Part shown: piece by piece, positions 16,810 to 25,855 of the stretch
Numbering within the stretch: the stretch's first letter is position 1
Layout: each line of letters starts with the position of its first letter
NCBI GenBank assembly: GCA_039025855.1
Contig: JBCCNL010000007.1
Location: forward strand, 1 to 64,000
Origin: JBCCOW01 sp039025855
Lineage (GTDB): Bacteria; Planctomycetota; Phycisphaerae; Phycisphaerales; Phycisphaeraceae
Direction: 5' to 3'
DNA length: 64,000 bases
Translations under genes and position numbers: made by a program
Notes under the pieces: model-generated
The model's input: only the letters and a program-made list of their open reading frames with translations
The model's database searches: none
What the model was told of the DNA's origin: nothing

Positions 16810-17148
16810 TTACAGGGCGTCGCCGTCGGCTTCGCCGGTGCGGACGCGGATGACCTTGGTCAGCGGATAAACGAAGACCTTCCCGTCGCCGACGTTGCCG
16901 GTGCGGGCGGCGGTGGTCACCGCTTCGAGGGCCTTGTCGAGGTCTTCATCCTTGACGGCGACCTTGAGCATCACCTTGGGGATAAAGCCGACGTCCATCC
17001 GGCCACCGCGGTACCGCTCGGTGTGGCCCTTCTGCTTGCCGAAGCCCTTCACTTCCACGGCGGTCATACCGAGGATGCCGAGGCTGGCGAGCTTGCCTTT
17101 GATCTCGTCGATCGACGAGGGTTTCACAATCGCTTCAATCATGTGCAT
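16810..17148 (-). CDS. glnK: Nitrogen regulatory protein P-II
   Basis: This 112-residue trimeric signal protein binds ATP, ADP and 2-oxoglutarate and normally plugs or releases the ammonium transporter encoded upstream. The family signature KGFGKQKGHTERYRG and the C-terminal GDGKVFVYPLTKVIRVRTGE are intact. In the T-loop the uridylylation site Tyr51 of E. coli GlnB is Met51 here, while Tyr46 is kept; the Ser49 used for phosphorylation in cyanobacteria is Gly. Modification at the classical positions is therefore not possible. The start at 17148 follows AAGGAACACCACC. It lies 184 bases after amt on the same strand, with a hairpin in between. Confidence 0.95.
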   Translation of the reverse strand: MHMIEAIVKPSSIDEIKGKLASLGILGMTAVEVKGFGKQKGHTERYRGGRMDVGFIPKVMLKVAVKDEDLDKALEAVTTAARTGNVGDGKVFVYPLTKVIRVRTGEADGDAL

Positions 17149-17272
17149 GGTGGTGTTCCTTGTTCGGAAGGCTATGGGCCAGGCATCGTGCCGTGGGCCC
17201 CAGCAGGTTATTCAATCGGGTGGCATCCAGCCAAGGCCGAGTGCCGGTCGCGTCCTGCCCGCCGCGTGGGAA

Positions 17273-17301
17273 GGGCCGACCCAGTGATCCTGAGTCGGCC
17301 C
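17273..17301 (-). terminator. Hairpin between amt and glnK
   Basis: GGGCCGAC and GTCGGCCC form a perfect eight-base stem, with a further CAG/CTG pairing inside the loop. On the minus strand, the direction of both flanking genes, it is followed by CTTCC rather than a T-run. It may be a leaky terminator or an mRNA-stabilising structure that sets different levels of amt and glnK transcripts. Confidence 0.45.
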
Positions 17302-17332
17302 ACCCGTTACGCGGGCAGCCGAGAGAGATCGA

Positions 17333-18829
17333 TTAGATCTCCCGGGCGTGGTAGGACTTGATGTAGGTCCGCTGGAAGTCGGGGTAAGCGGACATGTCGT
17401 GCTCGCCGAGGTCCAGGCCCTCGATCTCTTCTTCCTCGCTGACGCGGACACCGATGGTGAACTTCAGGATGAGGAAGCCGATCGCGGAGAGCACCACGGT
17501 CGCGACACCGCAGAGCACCACACCGATGGCCTGCGAGGTCAGCTGAGCGGCACCGGCCGAGTCACCGAGGATGCCGACCACGAGCGTGCCCCAGATGCCG
17601 CACACGAGGTGGACGGAGACGGCACCGACGGGGTCGTCGATCTTGATCTTGTCGAAGGTGAGCACGGCGAAGTACACGATCACACCGGCGACCGCACCGA
17701 TCAGCACCGCTTCCCACATGGCCATCTGGTCCGCACCGGCGGTGATGCCGACGAGGCCGGCGAGGATGCCGTTGAGGGCCATGGACAGGTCGGGCTTGCC
17801 GCCGACAATCCACGACGTGGCACCGGCAGCGAGGCCACCAGCAGCGGCGGCGAAGGTGGTCGTGCAGAGCACGAGCGAGACGTAGCCCGCATCCGCGTTC
17901 AGCACAGAGCCGCCGTTGAAGCCGAACCAGCCGAACCAGAGGAGGAACACACCGATGGTCGCCAGCGGCATGCTGTGACCGGGGATCGGCTGCAGCGAGC
18001 CGTCCTTGGCGTACTTGCCCAGACGCGGCCCGAGCAGGATCGCACAGACCAGAGCACCCCAGCCACCGACCGAGTGCACGACGGTCGAGCCGGCGAAGTC
18101 GTAGAAGGGGGTTTCCATCTTGTTGAGGTAGCCACCACCCCAGTGCCAGGAACCGACGAAGCAGTACACGATGCCAGTGAAGTAGGCGGTGAAGATGAGG
18201 AAGGGCAGGAGCTTGATTCGGCCGGCGACCGCACCCGAGATGATGGTCGCGCCGGTAGCACAGAACATCGCCTGGAAGAAGAAGTCGGTGTAGGTCGTCA
18301 TGTCCAGGCCGTAACCGCTGGAAGTCATGAGACCGGGATCGTCAAGGATACTCGAGTCGGACAGGAGGAACTCCCAGCCGCCGAACGCGAACCAACCCGC
18401 CGAGTCGTCGTCGAATCCGGGGTAATGCAGGAAGAACCCGAGCAGGCCGTACATCAGGAACCCGATACAGATGATCATCGAGTTCTTGAAGAGGATGTTG
18501 ACCGTGTTCTTCGCACGGGTGAGGCCGGCTTCGAGCATCGCGAAACCCAGGTGCATGATGAAGACCATGCAGCCCGCGATCGCGACCCAGAGGTTGTCGA
18601 TCGTGAACTTGGGGGTGTCGACGATCACGACGTTGAAGTCGTCATCGAACTCGACCGAGTAGTCACCCGCTTCTTCTGCCAGCTTGGTCGCTTCGGCCAG
18701 CGCCGCGACCTGCTCAGCAGTCGGTGTGGGTTCGGCCTCTTCTTCGGCGAAGGCGGGTGCAGCTGTAAACGCCAGTGATCCGCCGATCACCAGCAGCAAC
18801 GCGAGCCATTTCCCTGTCCAGTCCAACAT
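17333..18829 (-). CDS. amt: Ammonium transporter
   Basis: The 498-residue protein is a full-length Amt/MEP/Rh channel with a cleavable signal peptide (ending AAPAFA) and eleven membrane helices. The pore residues are present: DFAGSTVVHSVGG holds the conserved Asp and the first pore His, and SVHLVCGIWGTL holds the second. It carries ammonium across the inner membrane and is expected to be gated by the PII protein encoded downstream. An acidic linker of about 40 residues, rich in Glu and Ala, separates the signal peptide from the first helix, longer than in E. coli. AGGAG lies eight bases before the ATG at 18829. Confidence 0.95.
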   Translation of the reverse strand: MLDWTGKWLALLLVIGGSLAFTAAPAFAEEEAEPTPTAEQVAALAEATKLAEEAGDYSVEFDDDFNVVIVDTPKFTIDNLWVAIAGCMVFIMHLGFAMLEAGLTRAKNTVNILFKNSMIICIGFLMYGLLGFFLHYPGFDDDSAGWFAFGGWEFLLSDSSILDDPGLMTSSGYGLDMTTYTDFFFQAMFCATGATIISGAVAGRIKLLPFLIFTAYFTGIVYCFVGSWHWGGGYLNKMETPFYDFAGSTVVHSVGGWGALVCAILLGPRLGKYAKDGSLQPIPGHSMPLATIGVFLLWFGWFGFNGGSVLNADAGYVSLVLCTTTFAAAAGGLAAGATSWIVGGKPDLSMALNGILAGLVGITAGADQMAMWEAVLIGAVAGVIVYFAVLTFDKIKIDDPVGAVSVHLVCGIWGTLVVGILGDSAGAAQLTSQAIGVVLCGVATVVLSAIGFLILKFTIGVRVSEEEEIEGLDLGEHDMSAYPDFQRTYIKSYHAREI

Positions 18830-19042
18830 GTCTTTTGCTCCTGCAAACCTGAAAAGTGTTCCGCGATCCGCCGGTGGTTCCGGCCAGGCACAACGCCTAG
18901 CAATCGGCCCGCTACGGTCGCACGTGACGCATTATGGGCAATGTAACGAAGTGCTGCCTACGTTGCAATCACATGCTTCCGATAACGCTCATTTGCTGTG
19001 CGATCTGGCGAATGAGGTCCGATCACTGGCAGGTCGATCGCT

Positions 19043-19076
19043 AAAAAAAGCGGGCATCCGACCGTCGGATGCCCGC
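19043..19076 (-). terminator. Strong intrinsic terminator, minus strand
   Basis: GCGGGCATCCGA and TCGGATGCCCGC form a perfect 12-base stem with a three-base loop. Read on the minus strand the stem is followed directly by seven T residues. It lies upstream of amt (also minus), so it ends a transcript that starts at higher coordinates, where no clear gene is present. Confidence 0.85.
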
Positions 19077-19480
19077 TCATCGCCCCCCACGAACGCCGCG
19101 GGGGTGGCCTGCTTCAGTTTTCCGTGCGACCGGGTGGGCTGTCGTTCCGTCCGTCCCGTTCGAAGCATCCTCGCCTCGGCGTGTCACACGCCTAGGTTTT
19201 CTGCAACAGCCAGGCCGGAATAGACGCCAAGAACGACTCAAATTCGCCCCATCAACGCTCAACCTGTTGATCCTGCGCGATTAAAGAGTCAAAGAAAAAT
19301 CTTGAATTGCCGTAAAGTCGCCCCAGGAATCGACCGACACGCCGCCGATCCGCCTGCGGGACGGGCAATGAACAGCGTAATGCCGATGTGCTAGGCAGTT
19401 TCCAGTACCCATCGTCGTCCCTCCGCCCGACGCAACGACGCCTTTACCCCTCGGTTTGCGGCACCCGTCAATAGGCATCG

Positions 19481-19633
19481 TCAGTTCCGCGAACCCAAGC
19501 CGAGCCCGGGCAGCGGGCATCCGTTGCACCGCGGGTGGTCTTCCGCACGATGGGTCATGGCCTCCCACAGGACGTCGTTTATGATGCGGTATACCCCCTC
19601 TGGCCCAGCTGTTTTTTGTATCAGGGAACCCAT
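19481..19633 (-). CDS. Possible 50-residue small protein
   Basis: The frame from the ATG at 19633 encodes 50 residues with a protein-like composition (VYRIINDVLWEAMTHRAED, then HPRCNGCPLPG) and a Cys-x-x-Cys pair. It is followed about 400 bases later by the orphan terminator. Against it: there is no good ribosome binding site, and its start is back-to-back with the start of the divergent 1092-residue gene. It resembles no family I know. It could equally be part of a non-coding RNA. Confidence 0.3.
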   Translation of the reverse strand: MGSLIQKTAGPEGVYRIINDVLWEAMTHRAEDHPRCNGCPLPGLGLGSRN

Positions 19634-19635
19634 CG

Positions 19636-22600
19636 ATGCCCACGTGTGACGTCCTCCCCCGCACCCTCGGCCCATCCTTCCGAGCCCTTCACCGTGTGAC
19701 CCTGCCGGCGTGGGCCGCCGCCGCCCTTCTGTGGGCCAACCCGATGGCCGCCCAGGACGCGCCCATCGAGACCGAGCCCCAACCGGAAGCCAACGAGCCC
19801 GCGGAGATCGTGCCACCGCTGACGCCGGATGTCCGCGGACTGCTGACCGACCCCCTGGTGTTCTCCGGACAGGTCACCGGGGACCCGGTCTGGTCGGTCA
19901 ATCGGCAGCGAGGTGTGAACTCGGGCGGGCTGGAGCTGATCCAGCTGCCGGTCGCGGTGGGCTCGGTGGACGGCATGCCGGGTGTGGGCGAGGCGGGCAT
20001 CAAGGTGTCACGGTCGCCGGTGGACGTGCGAGGCGGGCGGTTTGTCGCCTGGCGTCTGGTCGAGCCCGAGCCGGAGGGCCCCAACGCGGACCGCGTGCGG
20101 CGTGAGCAGGCCCGGCAGGCCTCCCGGCAAGACACGGGCACGAGCAGCTATTCCGTCGGTGCCGCCCGGCGTAACAAAGCGTTCCTGCTCGACGACCTCG
20201 ACGAGCGCGAGCGACGTCACACCGCCGGCCAAAGCACCAACGCCGCAGACCCCAGCGCCGAGCCCCAGGCCTACCTCGCCGACCTGCCTGAGGGTGCCCC
20301 CCAGCTGATGCGTCAGTTCACACTCAAGCCCGGGGGTCGGCTGGCATACGACCTCGAACGCCGGGTGCCCGGCATGGAGTTCGCCGGCGGCGACAGCCTG
20401 TATCTCATCCTGCTGGACCGCGAGAAGGCCGAGCAGCTCAAGCCCGTCCGCCCGGATCGGCCGACCCGTCAGGCCAACGCATCGCGCGAACAGCGGCAGC
20501 AGGCCGACGCCCGGTACCGCGAGGAGCTGGCCAAGTTCCGGGCCGAGTCGCTGGCCCACCGCGATCTCATGCGACAGGTCCTGGACCTGCCCGAAGAGTT
20601 CGAGGTGGACGCCCCGCCGCGCATCTACATGGTCATGGAGCGTCAGACCCGGATCGACACGCTGCAGTTCACCGGGCCCAGCCCCCTGCCGTGGCAGCTT
20701 CCGGTGGCGGACCTGCAGGCCCTGCGGGTGTTGGCCGGCGCGCGGTCGTCGGGCCGATCCCTCGGCAACGCGACCGATGCCGACACGGCCAAGCAGGCCC
20801 TCCGCCGGATCGCGCAGCAAAACCATCCCTTTAGCCGAGAGCTTGCGGCCTACACCCTCCTTGAGGGCGACCTGCTCAGCGAAGCCCGGTCCGGCGACCT
20901 CGTCGAGAACGCCGCCCTCGACCTCGTCCGTTCCGGCGACGCCACCGCCCAGCGCATCGTCGCCCTCGCCGCCACCCGTGTCCTCCCGCCCAACAGCGTC
21001 TCGGCCCAGGTGCTCACCGCCGCCGCCACCGGCGAACTCGCCGGCCTCGGCCTTGCCTCGCTCCAAGCCCGGCTCGCCGTAGATGCCGAGGGCTCCGAAC
21101 CCGACCCCGTGGCCATGGTGCGGACCGCCAGCGCCGCCGCGATCGACCCCAACGGCCCAAACCCCCGGGACGTGATGATCGCCCTGTTCCAGACCATTGC
21201 CCCCGCCACCCCGACCCGGCGCTCCGCATCCAACCCCGCACCGCTCAGCGACGACCCGGCGCTGCTGGAAGCCTCGACGGTCTTCGCGTTCGATGCCGTG
21301 CCAGAAGACCGCCGGGCCGGCGTGGCGGAAGGGATCGTGGCCGCCGCGCCGCACGCCCCGCTCGCCGCCTACTGGCTGGACCAGACGCTGCTCAAGAGCG
21401 ACGAGCCCTCGTGGTTCGCGGGCACCCTGCGCACGCTGGCGGACACCCGCGTCGTTGTCGAAGACCCGCGTGCTGTCGGTGACACCGAAGACCCGGCACC
21501 GCCCAAGGCAGCAGACAACGCCAAGGTGATCCTCGATGCCCCGATCCTGCTGACGAACCGCGAACACGGACTGCTCCGGGCGCTGCGTTCGTCAGACCAG
21601 GCGACCCGCGAGCTGGCCTGGGCCGCCCTCGGGCCCTTCGAGATCTCGACCGGACAGAGCCGATCCGCCCCCCGCGGAGGCAGCGCCGCTCAGGACCCGG
21701 GCCTGTCTTTGTTCATGACCATCGTCGCCGACGCGATCGAGCTGGAACCCACGCCGCCCGCGGTCGTCGCCTTCGCCGCCAATCAGGACGGGGCTGAGGG
21801 CACCGACGCGCTCGTCTCGTTGATGCTCTATGCCGACGACGAAGCCAGCAGGTCCGCCGCGCTCGCGCTCGTCGGCTCGGAGCGCAACATCGCGCCCAAG
21901 ATTCAGGACCTCGCCCCCGCCGTCCGCCACCGCTTCGCCGACCAGATGGTCACCGTCGTGGCCAGCCCACCGGCAGACGCGGACCTTCCCGATACCGCTT
22001 CGCTGACGCCCGACCAAGCCGAACAGGTCAAGCGGGTCACCGGGCTGATGCGGCAAGAGGCCCGCGGGCGATCCACGTCCAGCGGCTTCGGCGTCGGCTG
22101 GTTCTGCACCGAAGTCGCCGCCGGCCGAGTCCCCACCCTCCAGCGCTGGGTTGATCAGGCGACCCACCAACAAGACCCCCGCCGCGCCACCGGCGTGCCC
22201 GGCCCCGTCCACTCCACCTCGCTCATCCCCCTCACCACCACACCCGACATCGTGCTCACCGAAGCCGCGCTGACCGCCCTCACCCTCGCGGCCGGCGGCG
22301 ACCTGTCCACCGCCCAGCGGGTGAACGCCGAAGCCCTCGCCTTGCCCGAACGCTCCGACTCGGTCATGGCCGAGTTCTGGCAGGCCACCCTCGCGGCCCT
22401 GATCGAGTCCCGACTCGCCGACGCCGCCGGCCCCTACCGCTTCATGGTCCGGCTCGAACCGCCCGATGCTAACGCCGCCCAGCCCAACCGCGCGACACCC
22501 CCGACGGGCAATCCGCTCGCCGGCGGACGCACGCTGGCCCAACGCCTGACCGAACGTGCCGCCCAGCAGAACCAGCCCCAGCCCCAACCCGAAGAAGCCC

Positions 22601-22914
22601 AACCCGACAACGCACCGGAGCCCACCACCGAGATCGACCTGGGCATCCTCCCGCTGAGCATCACCGTCACCGGCCAACCCTCGCTCGGCGTCGACGGCCT
22701 CAAGCTCAGCGGACCCGAAAGCTACCTCGCGATCCGGCTCAATGACGTCTCCACCCTCAAGAGCTTCGGCCGACCCGAGGTCAATCAGCTGCCCATCGAG
22801 TTCCGCGACGACGCCATCGATCTCGTCCCCGTCGAAGACGACAAGTGGCGCGGCAGCCTCACCCTCGACGACGGCGAACGCCTCATCCTCGAGCTCGTCC
22901 CCGAAGCCGAGTAA
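19636..22914 (+). CDS. Large exported protein of unknown function
   Basis: The 1092-residue protein begins with a signal peptide (cleavage probably after MAAQ near residue 40). The mature part contains Arg/Gln-rich segments, a long helical region with repeated Ala/Leu-Ala-x-x patterns that looks like HEAT-type helical repeats (about residues 360-760), a Pro/Gln-rich linker (about 950-1000) and a C-terminal beta domain. No catalytic motif is recognised. The location is probably periplasmic. It stands alone, with the orphan-transcript region upstream and a convergent gene downstream. Early in-frame starts further in would damage the signal peptide, so 19636 is preferred. Confidence 0.82.
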   Translation: MPTCDVLPRTLGPSFRALHRVTLPAWAAAALLWANPMAAQDAPIETEPQPEANEPAEIVPPLTPDVRGLLTDPLVFSGQVTGDPVWSVNRQRGVNSGGLELIQLPVAVGSVDGMPGVGEAGIKVSRSPVDVRGGRFVAWRLVEPEPEGPNADRVRREQARQASRQDTGTSSYSVGAARRNKAFLLDDLDERERRHTAGQSTNAADPSAEPQAYLADLPEGAPQLMRQFTLKPGGRLAYDLERRVPGMEFAGGDSLYLILLDREKAEQLKPVRPDRPTRQANASREQRQQADARYREELAKFRAESLAHRDLMRQVLDLPEEFEVDAPPRIYMVMERQTRIDTLQFTGPSPLPWQLPVADLQALRVLAGARSSGRSLGNATDADTAKQALRRIAQQNHPFSRELAAYTLLEGDLLSEARSGDLVENAALDLVRSGDATAQRIVALAATRVLPPNSVSAQVLTAAATGELAGLGLASLQARLAVDAEGSEPDPVAMVRTASAAAIDPNGPNPRDVMIALFQTIAPATPTRRSASNPAPLSDDPALLEASTVFAFDAVPEDRRAGVAEGIVAAAPHAPLAAYWLDQTLLKSDEPSWFAGTLRTLADTRVVVEDPRAVGDTEDPAPPKAADNAKVILDAPILLTNREHGLLRALRSSDQATRELAWAALGPFEISTGQSRSAPRGGSAAQDPGLSLFMTIVADAIELEPTPPAVVAFAANQDGAEGTDALVSLMLYADDEASRSAALALVGSERNIAPKIQDLAPAVRHRFADQMVTVVASPPADADLPDTASLTPDQAEQVKRVTGLMRQEARGRSTSSGFGVGWFCTEVAAGRVPTLQRWVDQATHQQDPRRATGVPGPVHSTSLIPLTTTPDIVLTEAALTALTLAAGGDLSTAQRVNAEALALPERSDSVMAEFWQATLAALIESRLADAAGPYRFMVRLEPPDANAAQPNRATPPTGNPLAGGRTLAQRLTERAAQQNQPQPQPEEAQPDNAPEPTTEIDLGILPLSITVTGQPSLGVDGLKLSGPESYLAIRLNDVSTLKSFGRPEVNQLPIEFRDDAIDLVPVEDDKWRGSLTLDDGERLILELVPEAE

Positions 22915-22937
22915 CTAACACCCATCCGCTCAACCCG

Positions 22938-23378
22938 TCACTGACCCGGCGGTGTCTCGCCAATGATCGCGACCGTCTGCCCCGTCTCGGCGTCGCCCAG
23001 CCCCAAATCCATATACGTCACCACCCATGTGCCGTTGGTCTGCTCGACCCGGGCACGTACCCCCGCCGCGCCCGCCCCGCCCTTCGCCTCGAACACAAAG
23101 TCCGCCACCCCCGCTCCACGGTCGATCTCACCCATCACAAAAAAGCTCGGCTCGATCCCGCCCCCCAGATGCTTCTGCGCCTCGGGGTGCTGCGTCAACA
23201 CCGCGACCGCTTCCCGGTAAGGCTCCGACCGCTTGGTCAGCCAGAGGTTCACCCCCACGCCCAGGGTCAACCCGATCGCCGAGATGAACACCAGGATGAT
23301 CACGCCCACCGCCAGCGACGTGCCGCGGTCGTGATACCACCGCGTCTTCGTCGGCACAGGTTTCAGCGTCTCACTCAT
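22938..23378 (-). CDS. Coa1/Tim21-like small membrane protein
   Basis: The 146-residue protein has one N-terminal membrane helix (about residues 24-48) and an outer domain with the pattern SEPYREAVAVLTQHPE, LGGGIEPSFFVMGEI and a C-terminal GTWVVTYMDLGL strand. This is the arrangement of the cytochrome oxidase complex assembly protein 1 family, small anchored proteins found beside diverse genes in bacteria. Its ATG overlaps the stop codon of the rhomboid gene by four bases (ATGA), so the two are translationally coupled. A specific role in oxidase assembly is not supported by the neighbours. Confidence 0.72.
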   Translation of the reverse strand: MSETLKPVPTKTRWYHDRGTSLAVGVIILVFISAIGLTLGVGVNLWLTKRSEPYREAVAVLTQHPEAQKHLGGGIEPSFFVMGEIDRGAGVADFVFEAKGGAGAAGVRARVEQTNGTWVVTYMDLGLGDAETGQTVAIIGETPPGQ

Positions 23379-24577
23379 GCCGGCTGCCCCAGTTCTTTCA
23401 GCACCTGCTCCGCCAGCTCACGGTCCGCCCCGCTGAGGTTCGATACCGCCTTGCCCAACAGCTCCCGCCCCCGGTCGCGCTGATCCAGGTATCGCCCGTA
23501 GATCAAGCCAAGGATCAGCTGCACCTGATGCAGGTCGTGATAGGCCTTGTGCTGATCCAGGAACAACTCGTACGCCGCGGCCGCCGTCCCGTAACGTCCC
23601 TCCGACATCAGGTGGTTCGCAACATCCAACTGCTGCTGCTGCGGCAACGCCTGGTTCGGATGCGCCTCCAGCAGCTGCACGTAGTCCGCCGCCGCCGCGG
23701 CGACGTTGTGGTCCGCCAACTGCTTTGTGATCCGGGCACGCACCTCCAGCACCCGCTGCTGCTCAGGCGTCAACGGCTCGGCAGGCGACGCGCCCTCATC
23801 GGTCTTGCCCTTTTTCGGGTCCCCCTCGAAGAAGCTGCCCCGCTTCTCCGTCAGCCGCTTGAACTGCGCGCGGCGCTGGCGCTGCTCCAGCAAACTCAGC
23901 ATGTCATACGGCTCGCGCGGCAGCAGCCGGCTGCGCAGCAACAGCAAACCCACCGCGAAGCCGTAGAAGTACCCGCCCAGGTGCGCCTCATACGCGATGT
24001 TCACCACGCCACTGAAGTTCAGGAACAGGTCCATCCCGATGTAGAACAGGATCAGCACCATGCCCGAGACCTCGAACGATCCGAACACAAAGAAGAACGC
24101 CAGCGTGATGTTCGACAGCGGGAACCACGCCAGGTACGCCCCCGACACACCCGCCACCGCGCCCGACGCCCCGAGCACCGGCGCCTCACTCGTCAGCACA
24201 TGCGTCAACCCCGCCAGCACGCCGCCCGCCAGATAAAACAGCAGATACGCCACCTTGCCCAGCCGGTCCTCGACGTGGTTGCCGAACACGAACAGGAAGA
24301 TCATGTTCCCGCCCAAGTGCCAGATGTCGTTGTGCAAGAACTGGTAGGTGAAGAACTGCCAGAGGTTGATCAGCCCGCTGTCGGGGTACAGGTAGAAGTT
24401 CACGATGAACAGGCTCGAACGCAGCGCCTCGAACGAGTTGCCCTGCATGATGCCTTCGCTGAACGCGTTGATCGCCCGCTCGGTGAACAGGAAGATCAGG
24501 ATGTTGACCCCGATCAGGCTGTAGTTCACCCAAGGCGTGGAGCGGAGTCGGCGGTCACTGTGGATCGGGAAAAGCAT
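23375..24577 (-). CDS. Rhomboid intramembrane protease with TPR-like tail
   Basis: The 400-residue protein has six membrane helices of the rhomboid fold. The catalytic Ser is in GASG (Ser138) and the catalytic His in EAHLGGYFYG (His199); the conserved HLGGNMIFLFVFGN segment is at 87-100. Rhomboids cleave single-pass membrane proteins within the bilayer. The cytoplasmic C-terminal part (about 220-400) is charged and ends in helical repeats resembling TPRs, a common rhomboid extension in planctomycetes and Deltaproteobacteria. It is upstream of, and overlaps, the Coa1-like gene, which could be a partner or substrate; that is inference. Confidence 0.93.
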   Translation of the reverse strand: MLFPIHSDRRLRSTPWVNYSLIGVNILIFLFTERAINAFSEGIMQGNSFEALRSSLFIVNFYLYPDSGLINLWQFFTYQFLHNDIWHLGGNMIFLFVFGNHVEDRLGKVAYLLFYLAGGVLAGLTHVLTSEAPVLGASGAVAGVSGAYLAWFPLSNITLAFFFVFGSFEVSGMVLILFYIGMDLFLNFSGVVNIAYEAHLGGYFYGFAVGLLLLRSRLLPREPYDMLSLLEQRQRRAQFKRLTEKRGSFFEGDPKKGKTDEGASPAEPLTPEQQRVLEVRARITKQLADHNVAAAAADYVQLLEAHPNQALPQQQQLDVANHLMSEGRYGTAAAAYELFLDQHKAYHDLHQVQLILGLIYGRYLDQRDRGRELLGKAVSNLSGADRELAEQVLKELGQPA

Positions 24578-24713
24578 CGGTCAACCGCGGGGCGAAACAT
24601 CCTCGAACAAAGCAAACGCGGACCGGCCGGTCAACGCGGGCACCCACCCATACCCACCCTAGCCTCCCCATCTTACGCCCCTCGTCCTGCACACCCCGCC
24701 CGGCACACGCGCA

Positions 24714-25571
24714 TCACGGCTCCGTCGGCCCGGCCGCATCCGACTCCGCCGATCCGCCCGCCGGCTCGCCCGACGCCGTCCCCCGACGGAACGGATTCCG
24801 TGCTGGACCCGGCACCGACCCGTCGTCCGTCACCGGCTCCTCCGCCTCCGGCACCACCACCGCGTCATCCGACCCACGCGTCACCCCTCCCGCTTCATCA
24901 CCCGCCCCCTCCGCCGTCGGCCCCCCCGTGGCCGCGTTCGTCGCTTCGGGTGCCGGCGTCGGGCGCGACATCACGTAAATCATCAGACCCACCACCGCGA
25001 TCAAACCGCACGCCGTCGCCAGCACCGCGTACAGCGTCCGACGCCGACGACGCTGCGCCGCAGCCTTGCCCCGACGCCGGATCACCTCCAGACGCCGCGA
25101 CCCTGCCGACGCCTTCCCACCCGGCGACCCGCCACCCTTCCGCTTCGGCAAACGCGGGTCCGACACCCCGCTCGGTGCCGACGCCGGCGTCGCCCGTGCC
25201 CCCGGCGTCGGCACCGGCGCTTTCACCGCTCCCGCCGGCTTAATCACGCTACCCGAACCCCCCGACTCGACCGCCCCGCCCACCCCGCCCGCTTCGCCAC
25301 CCCCCTGCTGCTGACGCATCAACTCCGACAGCCCCGACAGCCCCACCACCGAGCTGTCGCTGTTCGCCGTCGCCTCTCGCCCCGGCAGGCTGGGCAACTC
25401 CGACGGGATCGTCATCGACAACGGGCTCAACGCCACCGGTGCCCGACGACCCACATGCGACCGGTCCACCCGAAACCGGCTCCCGCACGCCGGGCAGTCC
25501 ACCACCGCCCCGATCCGCACGAACGCCGATCGCTGCGCTGTAGAACACGATGGACATCTCAGCTCATACAC
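24714..25571 (-). CDS. MJ0042-type zinc-ribbon membrane protein
   Basis: The product starts with a small zinc ribbon (CPSC and CPAC spaced by about 18 residues), continues with Ser/Pro-rich and Lys/Arg-rich linkers, one membrane helix (LYAVLATACGLIAVVGLMIYV) and a Glu/Ala/Pro-rich outer tail. The start is set at the GTG at 25571 (VYELRCPSC), which puts the zinc ribbon at the extreme N-terminus as in related proteins; the longer frame to 25733 crosses an intrinsic terminator and is improbable. Cytoplasmic zinc ribbon plus single helix suggests a sensing or scaffold role, not a known enzyme. Length is 285 residues. Confidence 0.7.
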   Translation of the reverse strand: MYELRCPSCSTAQRSAFVRIGAVVDCPACGSRFRVDRSHVGRRAPVALSPLSMTIPSELPSLPGREATANSDSSVVGLSGLSELMRQQQGGGEAGGVGGAVESGGSGSVIKPAGAVKAPVPTPGARATPASAPSGVSDPRLPKRKGGGSPGGKASAGSRRLEVIRRRGKAAAQRRRRRTLYAVLATACGLIAVVGLMIYVMSRPTPAPEATNAATGGPTAEGAGDEAGGVTRGSDDAVVVPEAEEPVTDDGSVPGPARNPFRRGTASGEPAGGSAESDAAGPTEP

Positions 25572-25677
25572 GCGACCGCGCAGTGTAGCACCCCCACCCC
25601 CTTCATCGCCGCACTCGCCGCCTTGCAACCCGACTCCATTGACCCAGCGACGGCCCATCAGCTGGTCGCTCCAGCCG

Positions 25678-25716
25678 AAAAAAAACCACGCGTCTGGAAA
25701 GCATCCAGGCGCGTGG
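25678..25716 (-). terminator. Strong intrinsic terminator, minus strand
   Basis: CCACGCGTCTGGA and TCCAGGCGCGTGG pair over 13 positions with one non-Watson-Crick pair and a five-base loop; on the minus strand eight T residues follow. It ends a minus-strand transcript arriving from 25.7-26.9 kb, upstream of the zinc-ribbon gene. Confidence 0.85.
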
Positions 25717-25855
25717 CGGAGGAGAAAGACCAATGGTTTGAGCCGGCCTTCGTGGCCATCAGCTCGTCATTCTTATGTACGCCCGGGACACGCACGGGTT
25801 CGTCATGACCGGTAAAAAGGCCCCAAACACACAAAAAACCAGCGTATCCGTGTTC

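Larger units (their letters stand above)
18830..19635. other. 806-base intergenic region with an orphan minus-strand transcript end
   Basis: No convincing long gene lies between amt and the large exported-protein gene. The region holds a strong minus-strand terminator (19043-19076), so something is probably transcribed from about 19.1-19.65 kb toward it. A short minus-strand frame at 19481-19633 is the best protein candidate; a structured RNA of up to about 550 bases is the alternative. I looked for RNase P, tmRNA and 6S landmarks and saw none. Confidence 0.5.

Noticed and set aside
17348..18778. 476-codon plus-strand frame opposite amt
   Set aside because: Exact antisense of a conserved ammonium transporter; composition rich in Glu, Asp and His is a complement effect.
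19080..19640. RNase P RNA, tmRNA or 6S RNA in the gap upstream of amt
   Set aside because: Landmark sequences such as GAGGAAAGTCC or a tRNA-like T-arm with CCA end were not found; only the terminator is convincing.
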